Origin: Rhipicephalus microplus | Taxonomy: Eukaryota > Arthropoda > Arachnida > Ixodida > Ixodidae | Direction of reading: 5' to 3' | Length of the DNA: 64,000 bases | Assembly (NCBI RefSeq): GCF_043290135.1 | Contig: NC_134705.1 | Location: 95,621,239-95,685,238, forward strand | In this document: positions 33,944-46,531 of the stretch, one piece after another | Position numbering within the stretch: the first letter of the stretch is position 1 | Layout: the number at the start of each line of letters is the position of its first letter | Made by a program: the position numbers and the translations under genes | The notes under the pieces: generated by a model | Seen by the model: only the letters and a program-made list of their open reading frames with translations | The model's database searches: none | Told to the model about the DNA's origin: nothing

Positions 33944-34144
33944 GTAGCGCGTAGACAAGATAACCGCTGGTCGTTAAGGGTAACTAACTGGATTCCCAGA
34001 GAAGGCAAGCGGGTTAGGGGGAGACAGAAGGTTAGGTGGGCAGATGAGATTAAGAAGTTTGCGGGTATAAATTGGCAGCAGCAAGCACAGGACCGGGTTA
34101 ACTGGCGGAACATGGGAGAGGCCTTTGTCTTGCAGTGGACGTAG
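33944..34144 (+). pseudogene. RTE LINE C-terminus after the insertion
   Basis: After the duplicated GTAGCGC the reading continues as VARRQDNRWSLRVTNWIPRE, GKRVRGRQKVRWADEIKKFA and RVNWRNMGEAFVLQWT, ended by TAG at 34142-34144. This is the typical C-terminal tail of RTE proteins, ending near QQWT. It follows in frame on the 31917 side once the insert and one copy of the duplication are removed. Confidence 0.93.
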
Positions 34145-34146
34145 TC

Positions 34147-34195
<49 letters not shown>
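34147..34195. repeat. (GAT)n tail of the RTE LINE
   Basis: About 16 uninterrupted GAT units directly after the LINE stop codon and the words AGTCAG. This is the 3' tail rather than an independent microsatellite. Confidence 0.9.
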
Positions 34196-34197
<2 letters not shown>

Positions 34198-34915
34198 CAA
34201 TGCTACTTTCAGTGCGGAAACGCTGCTTTTGGAAAGAAAACCACGCGAAACTGTAGAACATCCGTCAGTGCAGGTTACGCTACAAAAAGGGGACAGCGCA
34301 GTGGGTATTCCATCGCGTGAAATTCGGATCAGCTTCAAAGCACCATTTCTGCAAGCCCACCAAGTTGGGTGGGAAGATATTGCTGTGGATTTGCAGTGGT
34401 GTGTAGTCGGGCGCGTCTAGCATTTTTATTGCATAGGACGCCGTCAACCACGCAGCTGTTTTTCTCGAACAAGATCGCTGATGCGCGTGTTTTGAAATCA
34501 AGTTGAAACTAGTGATTTCGATTTGAAACTAGTGATAAGACAAGTGATTACGTAGTGACTGGCATGCGCTATGAATAGGATAACAGAAAGAAAAATTCAG
34601 GAGCAAAATATTAGTGTGGCAACACAAGTAATAAACTCAACACTGAATGATCGGATTTTCTTGAAATGTGATGACCTTCGGTAGGCTTAGGTGTCTACAA
34701 GATGCTGCAGCTGAGCATGGGGTCATGCATATATGCGCCAAACTCACAACACTTCCCGCAAGGCTCATAGCAGTATCACCACTAAGGGACGCAGAATCAA
34801 TTGCCGTAGTTCTCTTTTTTTTAGGGGCGAAGGTTCTCATGCAGTCACCCGTTCGTCTCCCGTTATAGTTTGTAACCAGCGGTGACACATACTCGAGAGA
34901 GCCACAAGGAATAGA
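34196..34915. other. non-coding spacer
   Basis: No feature supported between the LINE tail and the next repeat. Confidence 0.5.
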
Positions 34916-35275
34916 CTTTTAGGGGCAAACCTCCTTAAGCCGCGGTTCGTGCGTTCTTAGTGTATGTAGTAGGTTACCACCTCTCGCTTAGTTCTTGGAA
35001 TGTCGAAACTCCGTAAGCCGTGGGTCATGCGTTCTTAATGTATACGTAGTAAACAGCCACCTCTCGTTTCGTTCTTGGAATGCCCGCTACATGGAGATAC
35101 TTGCATATAATCAATATATGCTGAAAAGATGCCATATGGTGGTACTTGGAGTGTTCACTAGACGGATGGACATACAGACAGACAGACAGACAGACGGGCA
35201 GACACATGGACAGACCGATCAACCCACGGTTGGACGGATGGACGGATGCACGAACGGATGGACGCTTCGCTCCAC
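34916..35275 (+). repeat. tandem unit pair plus (ACAG)n/(GGAC)n variable tract
   Basis: Two units of about 80 bases share AAGCCG, GGTTCGTGCGTTCTTA or GGTCATGCGTTCTTA, CACCTCTCG and GTTCTTGGAATG (34937-35010 and 35015-35080). They are followed by ATATGGTGGTACTTGGAGTG and a run of CAGA and GGACGGAT words at 35170-35262. The layout suggests a dispersed tick repeat whose end is a variable microsatellite. Confidence 0.7.
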
Positions 35276-35611
35276 TCATCATCATTCAGTCCGTAAATAT
35301 GCTGTTATTTCGTTTTAATATATAGCCACTTACATACTGCATACATATCTCATTTTAACCTCGCAGCAGTCAAGAGACCACCGCATCACCGTATCATGCC
35401 TCGCGTTGGCATCAACACGACGTTTGACACAGATCAGTCGAACACTGTGAAAAGCAAATGCAAGAAAAACAGTGAAATGTAGAAAATAAAGCATACCACT
35501 ACTGATGGCCAGATAAATGAGATTCCCACAAGTAAATAAAAAAGTAGAAAATATGACACAAGAAGAAGAAAACAGCAGAGAAAAGCCAATATACTGAAGA
35601 TTAGAAGACAG
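35276..35611. other. non-coding spacer before the foldback-like element
   Basis: A-rich with AAGAAGAAGAAAACAGCAG near 35560. No gene or repeat recognised. Confidence 0.5.
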
Positions 35612-38112
<2,501 letters not shown>

Positions 38113-38262
38113 GAAACAGGTGTATACTTAAGGGCTCGTTTTTTGTGTTCACACAATATTAATGAGATCTAACAGACAATAATGCCAAGGAATGTATAGG
38201 GGAAGTTGTTGGGCCAATTGTAATGTAAATGAGAAGAAAGAAAAGTGGTTGAAAAGATAACT

Positions 38263-38334
38263 TGCCGTGTGCAGGATCCGAACCTGCGACCTTCAAGTAA
38301 CGCGTTCGGTGCTCTACCACTGAGCTACCACGAC
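38263..38334 (-). tRNA. tRNA-like sequence, probable pseudo-tRNA (unit 1)
   Basis: On the minus strand there is a 7-position acceptor stem (GTCGTGG with ACACGGC, six pairs), a D-arm TAGCTCAGTGGTAGAGCA and a perfect T-arm GCAGGTTCGGATCCTGC with a B box. The spacing of 22 bases between D- and T-arms is exact. The anticodon stem (CCGAA with CTTGA) pairs poorly and position 33 is G instead of the invariant U, so a working tRNA is unlikely. It is most likely the head of a tRNA-derived repeat. Confidence 0.55.
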
Positions 38335-38711
38335 AGCTATCCCCCCAGCCACTTTATTGGGTATCTATGTCAGTTTAAACTTGGGAGTGTCAGTCAGCGC
38401 CCCTAGTAGCCATGGCTGCGAGTGTGGCACACTCTTTATGAACCTGTTTGGCGTCACTTAGAACGTGAACTTATTACTAACTGGCAGCTGACAAATAGTC
38501 CCTCGTATACAACCTAAAGGCACCAAGTCTGCCAGTACGAGACCCTCGTTAATAAATAAGGGAAACAGGTGTATACTTAAGGGCTCGTTTTTCGTGTTTA
38601 CACAATATTAATGAGATCTAACAGACAATAATGCCAAGGAATGTATAGGGGAAGTTGTTAGGCCAATTGTAATGTAAATGAGAAGAAAGAAAAGTGGGTG
38701 AAAAGATAACT

Positions 38712-38783
38712 TGCCGTGTGCAGGATCCGAACCTGCGACCTTCAAGTAACGCGTTCGATGCTCTATCACTGAGCTACCACGAC
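38712..38783 (-). tRNA. tRNA-like sequence, probable pseudo-tRNA (unit 2)
   Basis: Copy of the previous sequence one repeat unit (449 bases) downstream. Differences include a slightly better anticodon stem (TCGAA with CTTGA). The loop still lacks U33. The A and B box regions are intact, so RNA polymerase III transcription is possible even if no tRNA is made. Confidence 0.5.
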
Positions 38784-39188
38784 AGCTATCCCCCCAGCCA
38801 CTTTATTGGGTATCTATGTCAGTTTAAACGTGGGAGTGTCAATCAGCGCCCCTAGTAGCCATGGCTGCGAGTGTGGCACACTCTTTTATGCGCATGTTTG
38901 GCGTCACGTAGCACGTGAACTTATCACGAGCGGGTAGCTGATCAATAGTCTCTTGTATACAACCTAATGACACCAAGTCTGCCAGTACGAGACCCAGGTT
39001 AATGAATAAGGGAAAGAAGTGTATACCTAAGGGCTCGTTTTTCCGTGTTTTGACACAATAATAATGAGATCTAACAGACATTAATGACAAGGAATGTATA
39101 GGGGAAGTTATTAGAACCAATGGAATGTAAATAGGAAGAAAGAAAAGTGGGTGAAAAAATAATAAAATAACCAGCCGTGAGCAGGAAG

Positions 39189-39215
39189 CCGTGAGCAGCC
39201 GTGGGCTGCTCACGG
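39189..39215. repeat. perfect hairpin, 12-bp arms, 3-base loop
   Basis: CCGTGAGCAGCC at 39189-39200 pairs exactly with GGCTGCTCACGG at 39204-39215. It lies between the tandem repeat and the large palindrome. Confidence 0.85.
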
Positions 39216-39249
39216 ATAGTTGTTTTTTCACCAGGAGAGCTAAAAGTCA

Positions 39250-39311
39250 GGCCAGGAGAGCTAAAAGTCATAGGCAGCTAGAGCTGCCTATGACTTTTAG
39301 CTTTTCTGGCC
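39250..39311. repeat. near-perfect 62-bp palindrome at the start of the right arm
   Basis: Arms 39250-39279 and 39282-39311 are complementary, 20 bases next to the centre without a mismatch (GCTAAAAGTCATAGGCAGCT). The outer part ends in GGCCAG and CTGGCC. The left arm has the matching word AGCTAAAAGTCATAAGTGGC next to its GATA array, so this palindrome marks the arm junction. Confidence 0.92.
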
Positions 39312-40261
39312 GTTTGGATAATGGTATCCTTGCGAAACTTGGTATAGCATATCATGGCTGTATAAAGAACATATTTGACTAGTCATAACACGAAAATCAT
39401 GGCATGTATGTCATGAATGTTATGATTAAAATGTCATGGTCCTGCAGCTCTTGCGGTGGTTTCGATCACATGGCATGCTGCAAAACTGGTATGGTATGAC
39501 ATGATTGCATGGCGAACACACGCGACGGACCCTAAGATGAAAATCATGATATGCGTGTCATGTAACAAGAAGACTACATGCCATACTCATGACGTGCTCG
39601 CGGCTGTTTCACTAACGTCACATATACCAAATTTAGCATTACGGGACGTGAATGGGTAACGAAAGTATAATTCTGGTGCAAACATGATAAACATGAGATG
39701 CATGTCATGTAACAACATGACTACACGCTACGCTCATGATGCGCTCGAGGCCATTTCGCTAGCTTCACATGTACTAAATTCGCTATTACGTGATGCGAAC
39801 GGAGGACATACGTAAATGACACATCCAAACATGATAATCACGACAATCCTGGCATGTAACAACATGAGAACATGCCACACTCATGATGCGGCGCTCGCGG
39901 CCCGGCCGTTTCGCTAGCTTCACATATGCCAAATTTGCTGTTACGTGAAGCCAATGAATGACAAAGGTATATGACTGGTAGAAACAAGTTATGATGAGAT
40001 GCGTGTCATGTGAGAACATGACTACACGCCACAGTCAAGGCGCCAATACATTTCGACGTGACGCAGTGCGCGTGCTCACCAGCGTTCCCACGCCACAGGC
40101 ACCGGTCCTGCCATGTACTCGCATGGGCGCGCCGCGCTGAGTTGCTTTAACGCATGCGCATTTCAGTGTGTCCGGCGTCCCTCCATAACGAAAAGATGGA
40201 GACGCAGTCTTGCCTGGGTAACGCGTCGGCGCGAAATTCCGCATGTCGCATTTCACGCCCG
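39282..40261 (-). repeat. right arm of the foldback-like element, inner part
   Basis: Reverse complement order of the left arm. Cores are at about 39345, 39493, 39626, 39770 and 39930, with recurring GCTAGCTTCACATATACC-like and CATGATGCGCTCGCGGCC-like words. From 40045 it enters the GC-rich MITE-like insert, which is then broken by the LINE fragment. Confidence 0.85.
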
Positions 40262-40505
40262 TGGCGTCGTCACAATGGTAGGCAGTGACACGAGAAGCAT
40301 AGCGTCAAGCACATCATTGTACACTACATCGATCACCAAGGCCGAGTGTTTCTGCATCGCATTGGTGATTAAAAGTCGAGAGCGCAGCGACGACGAGACG
40401 TACATCACCATACTCTCAGATTTGCAAGAGGCGTGCCGGCTACTCACGAAAGGCCGCCTCCCATTAAACATTTGCACATTTTTAGGTGGCGAATTGAGCA
40501 ACGCC
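40262..40505 (+). pseudogene. LINE RNase H, N-terminal half
   Basis: The plus-strand frame reads TTSITKAECFCIALVIKSRE and TYITILSDLQEACRLLTKGR, which match the AExxAIxLA and SDSQAA blocks of LINE-type RNase H, with the catalytic Glu and Asp present. It stops at the insertion near 40505. RNase H removes the RNA strand during copying. Confidence 0.7.
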
Positions 40506-41173
40506 TAGTTCACACTGAAACATCCGCTTTCTACAGCGACCGAAATTCCCCTGCCGCCGAAACGCAGCGTCGTTCGCACTGGACGCGCCCCGCACCACCG
40601 AATATGCCATCTACTACGGGGCGAACGCGGAATGGATGCGCTGTCACCCGGTTGTTGTCGCGGATCGCAAACGCTACTACGCTATCCGGTGGTGTATACT
40701 TCGACGATTCTCGTACGCAAGATGCAAGAAAAGACAGTACTGCTTACTTTGCTGGCAAGTGGCTGTCTTGTAATGCACTAAGAGCAGAAAAACCACCGAT
40801 GCCAGCGGCGTTGGTGGGTTCGTTTTCCTCTGCAACACCGGAACAAGCTCGGTCACGCCAACAGCAAGCTCGGTCACCTCTTTCACAAAATACGGAGGCG
40901 AAGTAGGCACAGAGTAGGTTAAACTCCCGTTGGTTTCAACATTCAGTTACGTGCACTGCGGCATAACAAGTGAGTAGGGCTTGGCCGCCACTTTTCAAAA
41001 TTCCTTTACTAGCGCTCCTATTGGTCCGCGGTGACCGATTCGGCGGCAGACGCCGCAAAAATCGGTCCGAGAGCAATCGGCGCGGAAAGGGCCCTTTCGG
41101 CGGATCTCGCCGCCGCCGAACCGGATTCGGAGCACTTTCGGTGGCCGGAATGCTGAGTGTGAACGCGGCCTTA
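40504..41173. mobile_element. MITE-like insert inside the LINE fragment
   Basis: The ends carry imperfect inverted repeats: CGCCTAGTTCACACTGAAAC at 40502 and the reverse complement of AGTGTGAACGCGGCC at 41156-41170, sharing GTTCACACT and further CCGAAA words. The interior is GC-rich and has many CCGCCGAAA words, without a transposase. The LINE reading passes from LSNA to LDWRPG across it. Confidence 0.6.
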
Positions 41174-41690
41174 TAGGTTGGACTGGCGCCCTGGACATGC
41201 AGTCATAGAGGGTAACGAGAGGGCGGACGCTCTAGCTCGAGCGCTAACGAACCGAGCGGAGCAGCAGCCTTTCTCGCTGTTACCACCACCCTGCAACGAC
41301 GGCTTTCGCGAGGAGGAGGAAAACGACCCGGCTCGAATGGCTCCACGAGAGCTTCATGCTCACCAGCGATGCACGCGGCAGATTTATGGCGCCCCCCACA
41401 AATCTAAAAGGGAAGACGCCATAGACCGTAAAGTTCATATGGGAGTTTTCCAAATTTATTACGACTGCACGAAATTCATCCAACTTTGTATGGGTGCGAT
41501 TGTCCGTGGTGTCGCGACTCGCCACCGACCCTTTACCATATCTCGTGGAGTTGTGCTAATTGTGCTAAACGGCCAAATGAATTTGATCGCTTACAGCGTA
41601 TGTATAGACTCCTGGATCACGTCCGGCAGGCGGCGCAAGCCAGTGGAGTCTTGGACATAGGGCCCCACCCATCTAGCTCCTAAACCCCTT
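41174..41690 (+). pseudogene. LINE RNase H end and zinc-binding C-terminus
   Basis: Directly after the insert the reading is LDWRPGHAVIEGNERADALA, the last RNase H block with its histidine and aspartate. A frameshift leads to CDCPWCRDSPPTLYHISWSC, a CCHC-type motif typical of the C-terminus of I and Jockey group LINEs. It ends with GPHPSSS before a stop. Confidence 0.78.
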
Positions 41691-41724
41691 CTTTTTCAAC
41701 CCAATAAAGTTATTTCTCTCTCTC

Positions 41725-42252
41725 CATCGGGCCGCGCTGACGGACGCTGGGCTGCACCGGTCGCGCCTGGCGTCAGGCTACAGAGTGCTCGCGTTTTACT
41801 AACGTAGCGCCGCTGTGCCCAGCGTGCGTGCGCGTCAACGCTACATTGGAGTATATGGGGCCCTTCATGATTCGATCACGGTCGTTGTGCTAGCTCCACA
41901 TATACCAAGTTTGGTGTTACGTCATGTCAATGGTTACGAAATATATGACTGGTGTAAACATGGTAATCCTGACAGGCGTGTCATGTAAGAACATATTAAT
42001 ATACCACGCTCATAGCTTGCTCGCGGCCGTTTCGCTAGCTTCACATATACTAAATTTGGTATCACGTGACGTTAATAAATGACGAAGGTAAACGAGACAT
42101 CCAATTATGATAACCATAACACGGAAGTCATCAACGGCATCATTTACCTCCATCACGTAATGTTGTGCTGATTTTAAGGTGACATATCAACATTTCTCAT
42201 TCGTGCTTCGGATATCATCGATTCCCACTGTACGTAGGATCTGGCAATTTTT
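41725..42252 (-). repeat. right arm of the foldback-like element, outer part
   Basis: It begins with the rest of the MITE-like block (GGGCCGCGCTGACGGACGCT) and ends that block near GGGCCCTTCATGATTCG. Two more arm units follow with cores ACCAAGTTTGGT at about 41906 and ACTAAATTTGGT at about 42048. The terminus is GATTCCCACTGTACGTAGGA. The same sequence, in the same orientation, ends the partial copy at 61659. Confidence 0.85.
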
Positions 42253-42654
42253 ATCTCATATTTTGTACTAATTACCTACCCCTTCCCTCACCCCTACTGT
42301 TTTTCATTGTCTTTGCCCTTATGAGACCAAATTTCGTAACAGTGGCCTGCAAGCTGAGGTGCTTTAGAGACTAGTGGTCCACGATATCTCAAAGACCACG
42401 TCACTTTGTACAGCTGCCGTCTGATATTGCGCTAGAAAAGGAGATGTTGGTGTGAATTGAGTAAGACGAGCAAAGAGTTGAAATAAAGGTACGATAAGTC
42501 AATATAGTTTAGTACCTCTCATGTCAATTTATTTTTCAAATAAATTGATGCCTCTGATGTACTCTTCTAAGTAAAAAGAAAGTTTCCAGGCTATTTGCGT
42601 AGGTCGCATCTCGCATAGTAACAATACAATCCACTGTTCAAGTTGTGGTTTCTA
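42253..42654. other. non-coding spacer
   Basis: AT-rich. No feature supported. Confidence 0.5.
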
Positions 42655-42669
42655 GGCGTCCCTTCTAGG

Positions 42670-42835
42670 ATGTGTCGTGTCTACATAGTGCTCTAAATTG
42701 TTCTCTCTAAACACGTCTACATAGTGCTCTAAATCGTTATGGGGGCGGTTTTCAGCTCTCCCATAGTAGAGTACATAATGCTCTAAATCGTTAACAACTT
42801 TTTCTGCACACACCAATTGTTAACCACTTCTTTTA
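42670..42835. repeat. degenerate short tandem repeats beside the Tx1-like LINE
   Basis: Three to four copies of a unit with the words CTACATAGTGCTCTAAAT and CGTT, spaced 40-70 bases apart. The words CTCTCCCAT, GTAAATCGT-like and AACAACTTTTTCT recur at the other end of the LINE (55825-55878). Confidence 0.6.
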
Positions 42836-42954
42836 CACACACGTATGCGAACGCTTATTTTTGGCGACAAGCTAAGCAGCACGTTTCAGGGCGTCCCTAG
42901 GCTGGCGGGTGCCCGTAGTGGCTAGCCAGCCACCGAAGTAGGCATCGTCACTGA

Positions 42955-44187
42955 TTGGCAAGCCCTGAAGCCATCGTTTACGCGACGTCTTCAATAGAGG
43001 AACTAGAAGAAGTATACTGTGTCCAGCACTTTAGAGGCCAGAATCATCAAGTTACTGTGGACAGCGAAGCCGCCCTGGCTCAAATCGCGGACGCGCCACA
43101 GCTAACCACCCGAAGAGTGCACGTCGCCATCGTACCCCTGGGAACCCAAGACACTCAAGTAACTGTAATGATTTTGCCGTGTCGCGTCCCCAGCGAAAAC
43201 CTCGCGCAAGCATTGTCTCCCTTCGGGAAGGTGCTGCACATCAGCAGAGGACTCATGGGCTTGCATTGAACCGTGACCGCTGGGACGCGATTCGTCCGTA
43301 TAGAAATGAAGACATCGTCGTTAGTGCTCAACTACCTCAAGGATGCAGTCCATCGAGTAACCTGTGACTATGAAGGAATCCAATGAGTGTGCCGTCGATG
43401 TGGAAGCAGTGGGAACTCCCGCATGAACTGCACAGCTCTGTTTTGTGGAAGGTGTGGCGTTTGTGGCCACGGTGGGAAGGGCTGCTCGCTGCCGTGTCAC
43501 CATTGTGGTGAACAGCATGCCCCCATAGCCTGCGCCATCAGACCATCGTATTCCGAGGCGGCGTGCAAGAATTACCCGCCACTTCAACCATAAACGCAGT
43601 CCAAGAACAAGGACATCCTATCATCAACGGCTGGCCCGGATATTTGCAAGGAAGAAGTTGGGCAGATTGCAACGCCACCCCAGACACCACACCAAACACC
43701 GGCAGTGTCTCCAGCCAGCCCGGACCAGACAGCCCTTCAAGGTGCGGATCCATCCAGTTGCCTGCGACCAGTGGTGATTCTCACAGAACCACAGGTCGAG
43801 CCCTCGCCAGAGAAGGCGCCTGTCTGCGAACGCGCCCCAGATGGTGACGCGATATCTGATGCTCACCCCAAGGCGGCCCAGTCCTCTGTTAGTCCTATCA
43901 TTGAAGAGACTTTGTAACTAGGTGACGAGGTTTCCAACAATGAGGGCTCAAACAGCACTATCAGTGACACGGCTCTGCAAATAGTCACCGACAGCGCTCC
44001 AAGCGAGATCAGCCGGGACAGTCTAGGCGCGTTTGTGCCATCTTCGCTCAAGCGCCTCAGCACCAAGCGCAACCAAATATCCAGCAGTGACTCGGAGGCC
44101 CCCAGCAGAGACAGCAGTCACCTGCGGACTTCGATGCGGCCCCGGAAGTCCCATGCTCCCGGAGGGTCGCCTGGACGTAAGAAGTGA
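42955..44187 (+). pseudogene. Tx1-like LINE ORF1 (gag-like)
   Basis: The first part (42955-43269) ends in LAQALSPFGKVLHISRGLMG, an RRM-like RNA-binding stretch. After a shift the reading is VTCDYEGI, a stop, and then VCRRCGSSGNSRMNCTAL, FCGRCGVCGHGGKGCSLPCH and CHHCGEQHAPIACA, a run of CCHC/CCHH-like knuckles. A polar tail continues to a TGA near 44187 with a TAA at about 43915-43917. ORF1 proteins bind the element RNA. At least one frameshift and two stops break this copy. Confidence 0.82.
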
Positions 44188-44270
44188 ATCAGCTGCTTGC
44201 GGGGCGCCCGCTCCCGTGTGTCAGAACTGTGATGCACGTCTGGTATCCAGGTTAGTCTTTAGTGTTTTCG

Positions 44271-44421
44271 ATGACTACCTCATGGAATATTATTTCTTTC
44301 AACGTAAAAGGTTTTCGCAGCCCGGTAAAGTAGGCCGAGGTGATTAGCGTAGCCCGTGCTGCTAATTTTCACGTTTTGTGTTTGGAGGAAACTAATTTCT
44401 TTTCGGTATCAGACGTTAGGG
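44271..44421 (+). pseudogene. Tx1-like LINE ORF2, endonuclease start
   Basis: The ATG at 44271 opens MTTSWNIISFNVKGFRSPVK, a stop (TAG), then AEVISVARAANFHVLCLEET and NFFSVSDV. WNIISFNVKG and LxLxET are the first two blocks of APE-type LINE endonucleases, with the catalytic Asn and Glu present. The reading is interrupted at 44421 by the I-clade LINE, after the target sequence TCAGACGTTAGGG. Confidence 0.88.
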
Positions 44422-44766
44422 GGAGACGCTGCTCTCGTCGGAGCGAGTGGACGTGCGTCGTGTCGGCTCCGGTTTCAACGAATGTTTTGCAGTGGAAGTC
44501 ACCTAGAAGCCCACAAGACTTTGGTACCCACGTATTCAGCTTGTCATCAAGACTCGCCCGGCACCAAGTTCCAGGTGGGGACTTGAATTTTGACACCTTT
44601 ACCGACGCATTTTTGTCAACCACGCTGGCGAGAGAGATAGGCCTAACGCCTGCCAAGCCACCGGCAGCGCAGCTGCCAGAGACGCTGCTGCCTATGCCGG
44701 CCTGGCTCTGCGGGAACCAAGTAACGGCGGTCGGCGCGTTTAACGCGTCCGACTTTTTGAGAGGAA
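44422..44766 (+). promoter_or_regulatory. 5' UTR of the I-clade LINE
   Basis: The element starts with GGAGACGCTGCTCTCG right after the target duplication and runs 345 bases to the ORF1 start. It is GC-rich in parts. I-group LINEs carry an internal promoter in the 5' UTR; no specific promoter box was confirmed. Confidence 0.6.
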
Positions 44767-46526
44767 ATGGAGGTCACTGTGGAGGGAGAACCCATTTCTC
44801 GTGAAGAATTCGAAGAAAGTACAGGATGGAGCACCATAGGATCAAATAAGTCGACCCGCGGGCAATCACTAGAACCCGGTGCGGATTCTCAACGAGGGAA
44901 TAACAACAGAAAACGGCGTGCGCAATGCCTGAGTCAAATACCAAGATTAAGCCGGATGCGTTCACTGCCCCGAGGTGACTACAAGATCATCATCCGACCT
45001 AAAGGCGGCCTTCGACTCACCGATCATGGAGCCGCCCGACGGGCGACTAGCATTTACCACGCCGCTGAAATTCCGAGAGACGCCCAAGATGAGGACACAA
45101 TTTGCCCAAATTTCCAGCAAAATATCATCGTTGTGAGCACACCCATCGAGGCGCATGCTGATAGATACCAGAAAATCTCTCGCATTGTGGTCGGCAACAA
45201 GACGTACGATACCAGCGCATATGAAGCAGCACCAGACGGTACGCCAAAAGGTGGGATACGTGATATCCCGTTGGAAGATACTGCCCGAGATATTACAGCT
45301 AATGTAATTACAACAAAGAACCCTACAGCCATAGCTGCAAAACGCCTCAGCAACACAACGACGGTGATCGTAATGTTCGCCGGTCTTCGCGTGCCAACAT
45401 ACGTTCGATACGGTGGGGCAACGTTGAAGTGCTCCCTTTACCGCAAACAGATAGAGACGTGTTACCAATGCGGTCGCCTGGGGCACCGCGCAGATGTATG
45501 CCCAAACCCGAAAGACCACGTGTGCCGTGGCTGTGGTACGACAACCCCTCGCAAGATCACCAATGCCAGCCCACTTGTCAACTACGCGGCGGCGACCACC
45601 AGACGGCCGAGAAGGCGTGCAGGGCACGTTACAAGACGCCGTACCTGGTGAAACGCCGGCGATGGGAGCGACAACAACAACAATATGAAGACTACCCGAC
45701 GAAGCCAACGCCTGTCGACAACAGCCTCGAGCACCGGGACACTACCCCTACCAGGAAGCCCGGAAAGAAAGCCTGGTCGAGATCTCGGTCGCGGTCTCGG
45801 TCGCAGTCTCGGTCGCGGTCTCGCCCCCGGCCCCGCTCCCGGCGCTGCTCCCGGTCGCAATCAACATCTCGGAGCCGTACACCTGGACCTGGCGCAACCT
45901 TCAAGGAGGGCTGGGTAGACGTAGTCAAGGGAGCGCGCTCGGGGTCTGAGGAGGCCGCTTCTCAAGGCAAACTTGATAAATTAGAGGCTGAAATAGCACA
46001 GCTAAAGCACATGTTAGCACAATGTAACCAGAAAATGACAGCTTTAGGAGAGGAAAACAGGACCCTCAAGGAGGAGTTACATCACTATAAAAAAACAAAA
46101 CATGCTCCATCAGTAGTACCACCGCTCTCAGCTGTTACACACAGTGAAAAAATGGAGGAAGGTTCAACACCACCACCTCTCAAGCGCAGAGCCGAAACCC
46201 AGACCAATGAATACAAACCCGCACGCGTGACGCCCGAGAATAAAGTCCTGAAGGAAGTTCAGCAATCAGTCAAAGAATTAAATGAGTGGATGAGCAACGC
46301 ATCCCGACTGATCTCAGCCCTTACTGACCGCGTAGAGACTATAGCTAAAATTACCCAGCAACAAAACGAACACCTACAACATCGACTCATCGCTGTGGAG
46401 GCTAGAATCACCCCTCTGCCACCTAGCGGACTGGACCCCACAGCGAATGTAAAGCAACCTTCCTCGTCGGCATTCAGTGTAATACAGCTGGCGACATTCC
46501 TACCCCCTGCATCTCATCATAGCTAG
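44767..46526 (+). pseudogene. I-clade LINE ORF1 (gag-like, zinc knuckles, SR-rich, coiled coil)
   Basis: The ATG at 44767 opens MEVTVEGEPISREEFEEST. The central part reads YKIIIRPKGGLRLTDHGA and leads to CYQCGRLGHRADVCP, a clear CCHC knuckle, and CRGCG. A frameshift near 45537-45545 moves to the frame that runs to 46526, with a third knuckle-like stretch HQCQPTCQLRGGDHQTAEKAC, apparently missing one cysteine. Then follow an arginine/serine run at 45774-45885 and a heptad-like region LDKLEAEIAQLKHML..LGEENRTLKEELHHY. ORF1 would bind element RNA and self-associate. Confidence 0.88.
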
Positions 46527-46531
46527 AAATC

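Larger units (their letters stand above)
30985..34195 (+). mobile_element. RTE-clade LINE, 5' truncated, split by a P-like element
   Basis: Two blocks, 30985-31917 and 33944-34195, read as one RTE-type protein once the insert is ignored. The 3' end has the short tandem tail (GAT)n at 34147-34195, which is usual for RTE elements. The element begins inside the reverse transcriptase, so most of the endonuclease is missing. It resembles RTE rather than the BovB group. Confidence 0.9.
40262..41724 (+). mobile_element. I-clade LINE, 3' fragment nested in the right arm
   Basis: Contains an RNase H start (40262-40505), a split, the RNase H end and a zinc-binding C-terminus (41174-41690), then AATAAAG and a TCTCTCTC tail at 41703-41724. 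The same kind of tail ends the full-length LINE at 50180. It is 5' truncated, starting inside RNase H. On both sides the foldback arm resumes. A target duplication is not visible. Confidence 0.78.

Noticed and set aside
30985..34144. BovB-type LINE (horizontally moved by ticks)
   Set aside because: The C-terminal blocks (RGRQKVRW, GEAFVLQWT) fit general RTE proteins and not the BovB sequence as I know it. Kept as RTE clade only.
38263..38783. Two functional tRNA genes
   Set aside because: The anticodon loops lack U33 and the stems pair badly; the sequences sit in a tandem repeat. Kept only as tRNA-like.
45582..45928. Open frames opposite the Arg/Ser-rich run
   Set aside because: They are shadows of the repetitive codons in the LINE ORF1 on the other strand.
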